Shown here: one piece after another, positions 26,013 to 39,065 of the stretch
Layout of the letters: each line of letters begins with the position of its first letter
Position numbering within the stretch: the first letter of the stretch is position 1
NCBI GenBank assembly: GCA_008694505.1
Contig: VZDJ01000010.1
Span: 75,775 to 139,774 of the forward strand
Reading direction: 5' to 3'
Origin: Cyanoderma ruficeps
Lineage: Eukaryota > Chordata > Aves > Passeriformes > Timaliidae
DNA: 64,000 bases
Program-made: the position numbers and the translations under genes
The notes under the pieces: generated by a model
What the model saw: the letters and a program-made list of their open reading frames with translations, nothing else
Told to the model about the DNA's origin: nothing
The model's database searches: none

Positions 26013-28899
26013 CTCTAAGAGCAAGGAGCCAGCTCCAGTGGTTTAGTCATCTCTGTGTTTTCTACTGGAAACAGTTTCCAGCCATTCTACCCCCTGGCAT
26101 TATTCAGGACTTGCTGACTCAGGTCAAAACTATGCCAAAAAGTTACGTGATGGGGGTGATACTGACCTCAGTGAGAAATCTCATTGCCAGGTCCTATTTT
26201 ATCTTTTTGTTACATTGAAATTACCTTCACTAAAGAGAGGAGATGGGATTTAGTACAAGAGGAGTACAGGGGGTGACTGGATGCAGCTTTGCCGCACTGG
26301 TCAGGGAATCAAGGTACATAGGTACATGTACTCCTCCTGGCACTGCCTGTCCTGTCCCTCAGGGTGGCAAGGCTTCTCATCTTCCCTGTCACAGTGGCCT
26401 CTCTTCTGACAGCAATCACCTGCTCCACCAGCACCATAGTGACAGTGGCTTGCTCTGAACAAGGGACCATGGACAGAAAGATGGATCAGATAAGGGGCTT
26501 TGTACAGGGGTAAGGAAGTATTAATGGAACAAAAAAGACAACTCACGGAGCAGTGTGTTTCACCCACTAAAACATGAGATCTGGACTTTGAAGTCTCTGA
26601 GAAACCTCAGCAGAACCTAAGGTGGGGCTGGACTGCTGGCAGCTTCCCAGAAACCAAGCCCTTTGCTCACACTAGGTTCAGCAAGAGGACCATGCCAGGA
26701 CTGATGCAGATTTCAGATTTTGTGACTTCAGAGCAGCCAGATCTAATATATGTCATCCAAGCACCTGTCTTTCACTGCTCTAACCAAAGCCACAGGCTTA
26801 GGACCTTGGGTAGCAGAACTAAAGTGACAACAGATTTTCAAGTGAGTAGCATTTGAATTACATTCTTAGAAGTTCAGTTCACAGGAAATTTCAAAATGTT
26901 CATGTTTTGGTCCAAATCAAAACAAAGCCAACAAAAAAGAAGCAAAAAAAATTTGCATTGAACTGGAAATTCCCCTTTTAAGGCAAGTCAGCAGCAGGAT
27001 TATTAAGAAAATGAAGTACAAAGCACCAGGTGAATCTCCATTCCTATTAGAATTGGCTATTAAGTGTATCAGTCTCACCTGAGAGGCAACTAAAGCAGCC
27101 TGCTAAAATCAAAGTCAAAGCCAAGAGGCAATAATGTAACTATCAATATACCTAGGGAGAGAATTGGGAAGGAAGTGAGTAATTTGAGGTGAAGGTCAAT
27201 TTTGACTCATGAAGAAAAGGATTTTTGCTGGCATTAAATGCAACGAATACTGATAACCACAAGAAAAGCTGAATTTTGATGCTTCTATCTCAAAACTCAT
27301 TGCTTTAAATGGGCTCTGAGAGAGTTTGAGATGTTTAGATGATACAAGAGCTGAAAATTGTGGACCCCTGTATATAAACTGCAGTGGATATGTTGAATCC
27401 ATCTCCCTCTCTGGCCAAAAGAGTAAGAAGTTTGGAGTCAATGGTGTGCACCTGTATCTCATGATTCCTAGCTGTCAGGATTTATCTAGGCTCTTCATGT
27501 AATACAAAATGTTAGACATGCCTCTGTTTCACTTTTCAGCAGTTATTTAAAACTCCCCACACTGTTCTGGTTTTCCTGTCTCTACATTTCATTAAAATCA
27601 TCAGGTGTGAGGAAATAATAAATTAGGCAGTCCCAACATATGAGCAGATATACAGCCATGACAATATTTTGTTGAAAGTACTGAAATATGTGCATACCAA
27701 AGACAGTAATCTTACCATTGTAATCCTTGTCTGTCTGACCCAGCCCATCCTTCCCAGCTATTTCTCCACTGCAGATAAATGGATGGGGCTTGGTGATTCC
27801 AGTCCTGTAGGCAGCTATGAGCTGCCACTTCTTCTTCAGGGTGACATAAACAGTGTCTGTGCTGCACAAGTAACAGAAGCTATATTTTCTTATGAGATGT
27901 ATCTCCAGAATTACAGACTTCCCTCACATTTCCCTGTCCTTGGGTAAGTTAATGACTTGTTTCATATGTTAAATTGAATTTCTAGGATGCAACAGGAATA
28001 CTCCCTTGCCTCTTCTATGGAGAGGCTTTGACCAGGCATGGATTGATCTGAGAGTGAGACCAGAGACAAACAGACCTTCAACCCTGAGTCCACAGCCCTG
28101 GCTACTCACCTCCTCATTACGTCAGGCCAATGTCTGCACTAGGAGTTATAGCTGAAAATAACTAAATCAAAATTATAAAAGTGGAAGATTGAATTTATGA
28201 AAAGGAGAAACAGCAGTTTTGTGACAGTTTCCTACTAGAGCACAACTTCTGGGGTCAAAGTCATTAGTGTTCCTGCTAAACAGCAAGTAGCACAACTCTC
28301 AACAATTGTCAACTATTGGCTGTGTCAACTATTTTATGGTATTATTGTTGCATAGGCCATTTCTAGTTGTGGCCTGTGTAAGAGATTTGGGCTGGTTGGA
28401 TATCCAAGTGTCTGTTTACAAGCGTCAGGTTGGATGGAATGTTATCAAGTACAGTCAAAGGCAGCTGGAAAGGACACATCTGTTGGTGCTCCACTTCAGG
28501 GCTACAATTGTAATTAAAAATAACAAGACAACGTTAGGTAAATGTTACTGCCGTTGTTTGAAGCCATTTACATGTTGCAATTGCAAATGACTTCAAGGCT
28601 GTTATCTAAACTCCACTAGACTCAAGTAAACAATGAAAAATTAGGCACAATATAACTTAGAATTGTGATAAAAGACCCCTTTGCCCTGTTTGTCTGTTTG
28701 GTCTTTCTGATAGTCAGCAATGTAAGAATCCTGTAAAAAGTCTTAGAAGAAAAAGAACAGGGAAAAAGCTACAGGCTTAGATTTAATTTTATATACTACA
28801 TGTTGACTCTGTATGACTGCTTGTATGTGAACATTTTAGATAAATAAATCCAGTTTGAACAAATTTAATTTTAAAAATTGTGTGCTTTGGGGAGGAATA
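26013..28899. other. Intergenic stretch without a supportable gene
   Basis: No promoter-like CpG cluster, no reading frame with recognisable content and no named repeat. GC content is mildly raised at 26240-26460, but the frames there are short on both strands. Confidence 0.6.
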
Positions 28900-31075
28900 T
28901 GACAAGCCAAGTTGAAATAATGAGGACATACAAGAAATCAACAAGAGGAGTAAGTATACCTAAAACATGACCACAAAAAGACCTTATTGGTACATAGAGT
29001 TATGATAACTACATGGTAGGGCAATCTAACATTAAATGACATAGCCCTGCACTGGTGCTGAACTCCAGACAAAGGAGAAAGTTGGACTCATCAAAAGCCT
29101 GTGGATGATGGTGAAAGAAGAGGACTCAGCTGCTACTGTCAGTAAACCAAAACACATAAACAGAGAATATGTAGTGGAAGCCTTAATTATGAATAAATGA
29201 CAAATCATTTAACATCCAATGCACAGAAGCAGAGAGTCACAAGAGAGTTTAACTATCTAAAGAATGGGTAGGAAAGGAAATATCAGGACATAGATCAATT
29301 AACAAGCTCTATACTGAGAAGCATTGGTTGCCACTTCTATTCCTGTGTTAAAAACAGAGGGGAGAGTCTCTTCTGGCTGTGTTTCTGCACAAGTGAAAAG
29401 CACCAGTGAAAAGTAGTTGAGAAAAGAATGATTAAAGGTGACTTGGAGACAGTGACTAAAATTACAGAGTATATATTCTCAGGAAAGAAAATAGTGAAAA
29501 AAGAGATAATCATGAACTTGAAGTAGCCAACTTTCACCAACTCAAGTCAATAAAAAGTCAAAGGAGAAAGTAATTAAGTTGTAGCAGAAAACATAAGCCA
29601 TCCTTATCAGAAGGAAAAAGTATTGAAAGAGAGGTTAATTTAGGTAAGACGGGAACTTTTACTTGATCTCAAACTCACAAAGTTCCATCTGAAAAGTGGA
29701 AATCAGATCAAATTCTAAAACATATAAAATAACAGCATGTGCATGATCCAATCAGAAGACCAAGGCATAAGCCAAATACAGAGCTAGAAAATACTTCAAA
29801 AGGAAGCAAACATTAAAAATAACAAGGAGAAAAGAAAATTATGACTGCTTTTCCTGCCTATTTGTGAGACTGGAGGCAAGGAAATAACATAACTGATGAT
29901 CTCAACAAGACTGAAATAATTAAAACCTTTTTTTGCATGTGACAAAAAAAGCTGCAGACACCTCACTAGCATAATTAACACTCATAAAAAAATATTAAGT
30001 ACTCAATGTAAAACAGGAAGAAATAGGTTAGGAGAGCATTATAGAAAATTCTCAAGTCAGCCAGAACAGACAGACTTTGGCCTGGGATATTTGACAAATG
30101 AGGTGAATTCTTCAGAGTAGCAATTACTTGAGAATCTGTCAAAAATGGCTAAAAGATATAAACCTGGGAAAGGACAAAAAGATAACAGCTGCCTTATATA
30201 ATAATTATTCTAGAGGACACTGGAATATTAAACTAATCAATCTAACTTCAACTTACAGAAAAAAAAAACAAAACCCAGAAATAAATCCAAAGCATATCTA
30301 GAATTAAGAAACTCTTTGCAAGTTATTTAAATGAAAAAATAATAGCATAAAACCTAATTTGCTAATGAATATAATTTTAAACACATTTTCTTTATTTTGA
30401 TACCATTATATCACAAAATTACAGGATCTTTCTTTGTTCTGACTTTATTAAACCTTTTCTTAACAATCTGGATAACAGTTTTAATAAGTTTGCAGATGAG
30501 GCAAAGTTGAAAAGAAGTGCAGTCATGAATGTATTGAAAAACACAATTCAAATTCAGAATTATGTTGAGAAATTGCAGTGGTGGAATGAAGAATGGATTA
30601 AATTCTACATGATGGGCGGACTTAGGTGGAAAATCCCTTATTCACTTAGGTGGAAATGATCAAATTTAATGCTCTGATTTATAAATATCAGTATTGCCTT
30701 CAAGCCTTTCTCTTCTGAGCACTATTAGAACGTCATCTAGAGAACTTGGTCCCTTTGGGGCATTGTACTTCAGAAGAGACATGGGGCAACTGGAGAAAGC
30801 CCAAACCAGTGCACATGATTAGAAGCAAAGAGAATGTGATCCATGATGAAAGATTTTAAAAATAGAGACCCTTTGGCCTAGGACAAAGAAAAAACTCCAG
30901 AGAACAGGGCAATTATCTTCAAACACAGAAGAGAATAATCTGATCACCATTTTCAATGTGGAAAAAAGAATTCTTGAATTTAAATTTTAGCAAAAAAGTA
31001 AGAGGCATTATGGAAAGCATTCTAATAATACTTGTGAATATCTGACACAGGTAGCTTTAGTAGGTAAGGGGGACT
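28900..31075 (+). mobile_element. Very old L3/CR1-like LINE relic, plus strand
   Basis: The right part (about 30420-31075) follows, with heavy decay, the reverse-transcriptase-to-3'-region order of ancient amniote CR1/L3 LINEs. The signals are TTTGCAGATGAGGCAAAG near 30490 (the region encoding the FADD-type catalytic motif), GTACTTCAGAAGAGACATGG near 30766 and a GATGAAAGATTTTAAAAATAG block near 30845. The A-rich left part (28900-30400), with its block around 30130-30250, is compatible with the upstream coding region of the same family but could be unrelated. No open frame survives. The match is from remembered family features, so a profile search is needed to fix the limits. The right part is more certain than the left. 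Confidence 0.48.
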
Positions 31076-33078
31076 TTTCCACTGAGATATTTGTAAAGCT
31101 AGCCATGAAAACACCAAGAATTAAGAAAGAAAAGTAAATCCTGCTTTGGGATACATGAATGAACTACACCATGAGTAGCTTACTCATAGCTTTCAGCTAT
31201 ATTTGGCTTCTCATTAATTCAAGTGTGGTAACCATGTCAAAATAATGACATGTCAAGGATGTGAAGCTCATGATGAGTAGGTGGGCTTCTCTGGTGTAGG
31301 AGCTACTGCTCCTACTATTTGAGTCTCCACCAATGAAAAGAAGTAGCCATCAGATCCTGTTTAGAGTGAAGTCACCTATTTTCCTGGAACACAGCTTTAC
31401 ATTTAGCTTGCCCCAGATCCCATGATGGAGCTCAGGAGTTATGTAAGAACACTGTTGTTCACAGGAGGCTCTTTGGCCTCCCCAAGATATATGGTATGCA
31501 TTGTATGGCTTTCAGCCAAGGTAAAATATTGTTATGCAACACGATTAACCAGAAAGGCTGGAGACTCCCAAAACTGGATAACTCTTGAGGCCATTTCTGT
31601 GTCAGTTGATTTGAGTCGCCACTGCCATCAGTACAATTATGAGCACTAAGAATCATCAAAGTACAAGCATGCAGGATGAAGAGTTTCAAATAATCATATG
31701 CAGCAATTTCACCCAGGCAGTGATTGAGGGCTAGAGGACCATAGATTGTGTGGACAGTGAGAACACTTTCTGTGAATGGAGTGAAAAGTCCATGGGAGGA
31801 CCTCATGGAGGAGAAGAACTTGTCATGTTAGAGCACAAGAGCCCAGAGGTTCTGTATTTTGACTGTAAGGTGGTTATGGCTCCACTAAGGTTACTGATGG
31901 GAGAATTATCAGTGTAATCACATCTGTAGAAAAGGCTCTATAATAGTGAAACCAGGGAACTACAGACTTGTGGTCTGATTTTTACACCTCATCAGATGGA
32001 TGATACAGAGTAGAACTGGGAAGCATGTGAACAAATGCAGTCTTTCTGAAGAGTCAGAGTGCTACTTTGCATCATCTTAGGAACTTCCACATACATAAAA
32101 ATATTCTGCTTTGAGAGAAACTGCCCTGTGAATATCTGAATGACAAAATAATGCAAGTTCAGGATTTTCCTTGGCTGATTTCATAATTTTCTCAAAATGG
32201 TGAATTGTTGCAAAAACCCACACTCTCCAGATAATGGTTAATGTTGTCCTGAACAGAAGCATATCCATTATGTAGAGATAACAACAGCATGTATTTGATC
32301 AGTCTGTCCATCTCAAATCCCATATTGTCACAAATGCTTAAGATCTGTCAACTAGAGACCTTAAGCTGAATCATAAATTAAAGGATGCTGCTGTTCCTGG
32401 AAGTAGCAGACTTATTAAAACAACAAACAAAGTTACTGTCTGGCTTTGTTCACATTCTTTGACTAGCCCAAGAAATTTAAGAATCATTCTTTGTACACTG
32501 TGACCTTGACCAAATTGTTGTCTGTTGTCTTTTGCATGGTAGCACTACTGTTTTAGTGTAAAGTGTATTCAAGTACCTAAATAATCAAGCATGGTGTCTG
32601 TTCCAGCCTCTGTGTTCTCCCTTCCACCATAATCTTAGAGACAAAAGAACTTCAGGTGGAGAGCAGGAACATGTAGCAAAGGTTACAGAAAAATGCCCAT
32701 GAAACATGGGTAGACAATGAACACATACTCTGAGCAATAAAATGTAAAATACTTGGAGAAGTGAACTGGTAACATCTCTAACATGTTAGAATTTAGGAAT
32801 TCAAACACAGAAAAGCAACAAAGAAAGCCTTGTTTGAAGGGTTTAAACCTTTGGGACACTTAGATGAAAGCACTATAGGCAGAAGCTTTACCAGACCCTA
32901 AACTCAGCAGAAGGAAATGGAGGACAATGTGGACAAATAGGTGCAGGAAGTGGCCTCAGGTTCTGGATTCCTGCTTTGCAATAGGTGCCTAGTCACAGTC
33001 TTCAATAAACACTAGACAGACTAAGGATGGGTTTCAGTTAAGATCCAGAGAGCAACAATAGCACCTTCATAAAATAAT
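31076..33078. other. Intergenic stretch without a supportable gene
   Basis: AT-rich, with only short frames on both strands. I see no recognisable repeat family, promoter or RNA gene. Confidence 0.6.
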
Positions 33079-33156
33079 ACACACACATACACACACAAAC
33101 ACACNNNNNNNNNNNNNNNNNNNNNNNNNATATACATATACATATACATATACATA
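33079..33156. repeat. CA and TATACA microsatellite around a 25-N assembly gap
   Basis: An imperfect (AC)n tract (33079-33104) runs into 25 undetermined bases (33105-33129) and emerges as a (TATACA)n tract (33130-33156). The gap sits exactly in the repeat, so it is probably an unresolved part of the same compound microsatellite. The true length is unknown. Confidence 0.95.
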
Positions 33157-34399
33157 CTATAAAATTGATTGATGCTTTTCACTGTTCATTTGGAGAAGTT
33201 CTTCTGCCTAATGTAACATCTAGAATGCAGGACAACCTGTGTAGTGCTAGAAACAGGCCAGGACACCAGCTTTGATATTTCTTGCATTTAAAAAAGAGCA
33301 GTGAATATATCAGTTAAACCAAAACCTTTGTTTCTATGCTCCTCCATCTCCTTTCTTCAGAAAAAAAGCAAGCAAAATACCACAATATACACCTTTCACA
33401 GAGAACCAGAAAGTCAGTGTATTAATTACATGGCCAGATAGATCTTTATTTTATATTAGCTGTATATAATGACATGATGGATGACTTAGAAATAACAGAA
33501 AGAGAGAGCAAGAGACCTCAGGCAGTGGCACAGCATTTCTTCATTTTTTCCTTTCTTGTTTTGCTTGTGCCTTCCTATCCTGCATGCATTTTCACATTGA
33601 TTCCTTGGAGATTAGTCCTTAGAGAAAATCCTCTGTTTCCACAGATATTTATTGGTTAGGTAATTATTCTACTTTCATATAAAGTATTTGGGGGAGCTTT
33701 GCTCTGTAGCTTTAAAGGAAGTAATCCAGACAACCCACAAACTAAATTTTTCCACATATTCAGAGATGGAGAACAGAGCTGCTATTAAACATTGTTTATA
33801 CTTTTACATACAGCAAGCACTGTGCATTCCCAGCTCTTAGTACAAGTCTGATCATGGTTGGAATATGCATTTTATTAGTGTGGTTTCTTTTTGTGGCAAG
33901 CAATTGTGTGTCATGGTAGTTTTTTCTGCAATTTTACTTACGACGGAACTTCAGATTAAAAGAGAGCTTCTCTTCTTTCAGCTGTTTCTTATATGAATAA
34001 AGAACATTAAGAAAGTGAAAGGAGGAAAGAAGAAGAATTAACTTCCTCCTACACAGAATTTTGATTTGCTATTATCCTAAAAACAAAACAAATATAAAAA
34101 TAAATGCCACAGTAAATGCCTAAAAAGAGTAATTCACACTCTATAAAGGTTATCACCTAAGTTTCACACACTGCCAGTGGACTTTCTTTTCTCTTAAGTT
34201 TTCTAAAACCATCACATAAAGGGGAAAACACATATATTCATTTGAATCATTCTCTAGCTCATTTCCAAAAGACCAGCATGTTCCTTTGACATCCCCATTT
34301 TTGACTGCCATCTAGGTAAAATCAGCAGAGATTGATTGGAAAAAGGTGTATCGTATTACTTAAAACAATGGATTCATAGCCCCTGTGCTTGGGGGGGCA
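33157..34399. other. Intergenic stretch without a supportable gene
   Basis: AT-rich with short frames only. I recognised no promoter, repeat family or RNA gene. Confidence 0.6.
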
Positions 34400-35110
34400 G
34401 TAACTAACACTTGTCCTGTTTAATGCTTGCATCAATTACCTGGAGAAGGTACTGTGTACTCTGGACAGGTGTGCAGATAACCAAACTGCAGGGATCAGTC
34501 AATATGCTCAAGGGCAGGGCTGTCTTACAGCAGGACATAGACCGGTTGGACAAGCAAGCCGATGGGAGCTGTGAGAAATTCTGCCAGGACAAATGCAAAA
34601 TCCTGCCCTGGGAGGAAAGAAGCCCATGAGGTGGCACTGAGAGATATTGCTAAACTGGAGTGACCCAGTGAAGCATTAGCAGGATGCCCAGACCAGGAGC
34701 TGGAGCACCAGACCTTAAAAAGGATGTTGAGGGACAGGGCTCTTTCAGCAATGAGAAGGGAAGGCTTTGGCAGCACCTCAGAGCAGTCTTCCCCCTTGCT
34801 GCAAGCAGGACATTAAGAAGACAGAACCAGGCTCTCTACAGCAGTGCATGGTGGACAAAGGAGAGACAATGGGGATAATGAGAAGTCCAGAGAGAAAAAA
34901 GGAAACCTCTTGCCCCACAGGACAGTAAAGCAGTGGAGCAGGTTGCCCCAAGATGCTTGCAGCCTCCATACATAAAAGTTTTTGAAACCCAAAGGAGTAA
35001 AGCCCAGCAAGATTTTCTCTCTTCACTGACCCTGCATTGAGCTGTAGGCAGACAGGGGATCTCCTGAGATCCCTTTCGGGCTGTGCACCTTCTGTGTTTA
35101 TGATTGTGTT
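34400..35110 (+). mobile_element. CR1 LINE fragment, plus strand, diverged
   Basis: The order of blocks is that of a CR1 3' half read on the plus strand. CTGTTTAATGCTTGCATCAA (34418-34437) is in the reverse-transcriptase region, followed by ATGCTCAAGGGCAGGGCTG near 34503 and GGACAAATGCAAAATCCTGC near 34587. The 3' region has CAGCAGTGCATGGTGGACAA near 34839 and a CTTGCCCCACAGGACAGTAA block near 34909. It ends near 35110 without a clean terminal octamer. No open frame is intact; the 72-132-codon stretches across it on both strands are decayed CR1. It is more diverged than the 5.3-kb copy, so it is probably older or of a different subfamily. Confidence 0.85.
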
Positions 35111-38096
35111 AAACAAGCAGCCAAGAAAATAAGATGATAGATTTAAACTGCAGTTATGAATGCAGAATATGAACAATATCTTGATTTAATCTGTCTTCTG
35201 CATTTCTTCATCCAGTTTTTAAAAACAGAAACTCTTTTTGTAATTAGTATAAGTAGTTTTTCACTCAAGAGAAACATATCCATGCTCACTTTAACCTCAA
35301 ACCATAGGAATTTTAAACTACTCAGACTATCTTTTTTCAGGACTCATGTAAAAGCTCTGCAGGTAAAGCAATATTAAGAGTGCATTTTCCACTATTGTAT
35401 TAGCAAAAAGCCTGAAAACAAAATGTCACTTTATTTTCTTTCAATACAAACTGCTAGATGAAGAAACACCTTTTCTTCTAGCATGGACTTTGGATGTGTA
35501 CCCCATTATACTAACTCAGAAATATATAAATTAACGGCAACTACTGCCTGCTAAATCAAGCCACAGGAGTTTGGCTGATAGACTTTACCAATACAGCTAC
35601 CTTTACATTGTAAAAGCTCAGATTTTAGCCAGTGCTTAAAGGAGGCACTTACTGACAAGTAAGTCTGGCAGAAATTCAAAAACAGCACTTGCTTCAGACA
35701 CTTAACAGTGAAGGAACCTCTTTCAGATGAATTATCATGAACTGAGCTGTTGGAGTCCTATTTGACACCCTGTTGATAAACGCTGCATTGGACACTGTTG
35801 TAAACAGAGAGCAAAACCAGACTCAGACATCCTTTTGTCTTCTGTGCTTGGTCCCAGAGCATCACGCTCAGGAAGGACTGAACTTTCAACAAACTGTTTG
35901 GAAAGGAGTGCAACAGCAACTGCATATACAGAGAAAAGGGCAGGTGTAGGCATCCTGGGATATTATGTCAGAACAAAATGGTCAGAATACATTTTTTTTT
36001 ACTGAATTTACTGAATGTCCTCAAGCCAGGCTTGCTTTTCCAGGCTTTTAAAGGAGATTGGACAGAATCTGGAAGAGTAATAATACAGCACAAATCAAAA
36101 ACTGAAGAACATGGGCATGAATGGATGAAATTATACATAGTTTTAAAAGCAGATGTTTCCTAACAGATGTATAAAAAAATACAACCAATTTCTCTGGTGT
36201 TGCTGAGCTAAGATTTATGCTTCATAAGATCCCAATCTTGAGTACTTTACTGCTAATTTCTCTGGGTGATTAAACTATTTCCACAGACTATTAGTAATAA
36301 ATCCAGTAATTAGTTTGATATCTCCTTAATCCTCCAAAGAAACTGAGAATAATAGGTATTAAAAGACAGACTTTTTTTTAATTTTAGTAAGACACAAGCC
36401 AAAAGACCACTGATCATTTGTTATGCTATTTATTATTTGTATTGGAGTGATTGAGAAAATTAAAAGTATTTATCCTACACACAAGTGATTCACAGCCTTG
36501 TGTTTCAACAGATCCAAGGCCAGCTGTAGATAATGTGGAAACTCCACTCTTGCCTGTCTCCTGTCTTTCCAGCCCTGCCATATACCCACAAGCTTTCTGA
36601 TTGAAAATTACTTCGGCTGCTTTCGCCTAAATCTGGTCTTGTTGGCAGTGTACTGTGTTTGACATTAGTCCCCATGAAACTAAACTACCTATCATGCGAA
36701 GAAATAAAGAACCTTATCTAGTATAGAAAAAGTCCAGGCAGCTGTAAACCTAGAATATATAATAAATCTATGGATTTATTGTTATCCAAGTTTACTTGTA
36801 CATATAATGAGTGAGCAAGAAATTATTTTCTCTGGTTTATCCATGTTGTACTTTACATGCTCAGCTCTCACTGCCACTTGGTTAATGCAAACCAGTTTGT
36901 CATAGTCTCAGATGTTATTATGTTATAGGAATATTGCATTAAACAAACCCCATAAACATCTCTGGACCTGGAATCTGCCCCTTATATCAGAGTCCTTCAA
37001 CCACAAAACTATAGGGCCAGGATCAGATCTGTGGTTGCAATTTCTAACACAATGAGTTATTAATAATGCTTCGCCATAGCTTCAGCATGAGAGGTAAGAA
37101 TGAAAGGCCTGACTAACAACCACTAGTTTGGCAGCACAGGCAACTCCCAGGAGATGTGGGTACAAATTCTCTGACCAGTGGTAAGAAATGGAACTTAATA
37201 TCCTTTGCACATATATTAATGCAAAGACTATGGTATTGTTTGACACTATTGAAAAAAAATCTGTTCCTGTGATTTTGAATGAGGAAAAGGCAAGAGATGG
37301 TTCTGGGGTAGGAATAAGGAAGATGAATCTGTGTGCCCTTAGTTTAATCGCCCTGAACAATACTTTTGTCATATACTTATCAACATGTCACATTTTAATT
37401 CCCTTAAGTCAGCTGGAAATTGATGAAGTGACATCTCATGGTCCATCTCACCCCTGGTACATGTCTTCAGCCCTCTGGAATCACCCTGTTTGTTCTGGGC
37501 AGAGCAAGCCTGGATCAACAGCCCAGGTGAAAACAGATCACTCGCTGCTCTCAGGTCAGTCTTTGGGGAACACCAGGTTTCCAAGCCAAGCAGCTCCCAG
37601 GTTCAATAGCGAGGGAAGGGCAGCACTGAGCTGAGTAGCCAGAGGAGCCAGGAACTGCACAGTTCCCAGACATTATAGTAAAACAACTTCCATATGTCAG
37701 CACAGTTATCCATGTACACCAAACACAGCAGAAAGCTTGGGTGAGATACGATTGTCTTCTATTCCCAGTTAATTTCAGAGTGGGGCTTTGTGACTTACTG
37801 AACGATTGTGAAACTCTTACAACACTGATCTGTGGGGGTCTTATCCCACCTTTGTTTAACGAGGAAGCCAGATGTTGGCTTTTGAAGGTGGGGGACGCAC
37901 ACATTTAAGGCCTACAAGGGCCTTAAAAGATCTATGTGTCACTGCTGAGGTCACCTTTGCACATGTAAGTCTACCTCTGGTACTCTGTCAATGCAAATGA
38001 AATCTAAATAAACTGATGTCACTATGCTCCTTTTTAATGCTTTCTTTCCTAAACTGTTTTTTGGAAGAGAAATCTTTTATTATTTTAAGACAATCC
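35111..38096. other. Upstream flank of the CpG island, no supportable gene
   Basis: AT-rich with scattered short frames. A 148-codon plus-strand stretch at 37188-37634 has no recognisable domain and overlaps an equally featureless minus-strand stretch. I see no minus-strand exon that would make the neighbouring island a clear bidirectional promoter. Confidence 0.55.
37904..37927. repeat. Perfect 9-bp inverted repeat
   Basis: TTTAAGGCC (37904-37912) and GGCCTTAAA (37919-37927) pair perfectly around the 6-base loop TACAAG. It lies about 170 bp upstream of the CpG island. It could be a cruciform or a dimeric protein site, or chance. Confidence 0.6.
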
Positions 38097-38842
38097 CTAG
38101 CAGACGCTCTCCGTTTTGCTCCGTAGCTCCCACACTCACACTGCTCAGCCCTGTGCGTGCACTGCCACACACCTGGTCGCGGAAAGTGCCACCATCCTTT
38201 CAGCCGCCCAGGACCACTTCCACCCGGCAGCCGCCCCCGTGGCACGCAGACAGTCCCTTCACTCTAAAATCGTGCTCGTCGCCTTCTCAACACAAAGGCG
38301 ATTGCTAGCCCTGCTGAGCCCCTGCCTCACGCCCGGCCAGGTGCCCGGGGCTCGCCCCCGACAGCCATCGCGGGCGGGACTGCGCGCACAGCGCGGAGCT
38401 GGCGCCGGGGCCGCGCTCCCGCCCGTCCGGCCGGGATGCGCGGTGCAGTAACCGCCGTCCCCCTCTAGGCGGAGCCCCGCGGCGCAGCCAAAGTGCCGGC
38501 ACCGGCCGGGGCTCGGGCCGGGCGGCTGCGATCCCCGGGCCGCGCCGAGCCGTCCCACCCCGCCAGACACGCTTCCCCTGGCCGCTCTGGAACCCTCCCT
38601 CAGCGGCCGGGCCGGGGTGAAGGAGGAAGGGAATACGCAGCGATGGCCGCTGAGTGCCCCGCGCCCCGGCAGGGCAGGCGCGGAGCGGGCTGCGGCAAGC
38701 GAACCGAGTGCCAACGCCGCTGCCGCTGCCGCCGCCGGGGGACGGTGTATGGGGAGGGGTGTTGGGGAGCGCTCCCCACCGCCCGCCGCCGCCCCCCGCC
38801 CCGTGCTGACCTCCCCTCCCTCCCTCCACTCCGCTCACCGCC

Positions 38843-38860
38843 TGCCCCGCCCCGCCCCGC
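38843..38860 (+). promoter_or_regulatory. Tandem GC boxes (SP/KLF-type)
   Basis: Three overlapping CCCGCCCC-like units lie about 200 bp upstream of the proposed exon 1 splice donor, where proximal promoter elements would be expected. Binding itself is inference. Confidence 0.6.
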
Positions 38861-39065
38861 GGGAGGAGTGCGGGCTCAGCCCGCCGACCCGCCGCTCTCG
38901 TTCGTTTTTTTTTTTTTTGCTGGTCGCTGCCGCCCCAGAAGTTGGGGCCGGCCGCGGCGGCCGCTCGCTGAGGCGCTCTCATGGTGCCGGCGCCCTCCCG
39001 GGGGGGGCACTCCCGCTGCCGCCCGCAGCGCCGCCGAAACTTGGGGGAAGTTTCCGAGCGAGTCG
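38861..39065 (+). other. Candidate non-coding first exon of an unidentified gene
   Basis: A strong splice donor, GTCG|GTGAGTA, lies at 39065/39066 on the plus strand inside the CpG island, downstream of the GC boxes and followed by a change to intron-like AT-rich sequence. The exon start shown is only nominal, since no transcription start can be read directly. The last ATG before the donor (38981) has C at -3 and gives 28 codons of unrecognisable low-complexity protein before the junction. An earlier ATG at 38643 has a better context (G at -3, G at +4) and is open through the junction, but its product is also unrecognisable and arginine/proline-rich. I therefore favour 5' UTR, with the coding start in a later exon beyond this window. 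Which gene this is cannot be told from the sequence. Confidence 0.55.
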
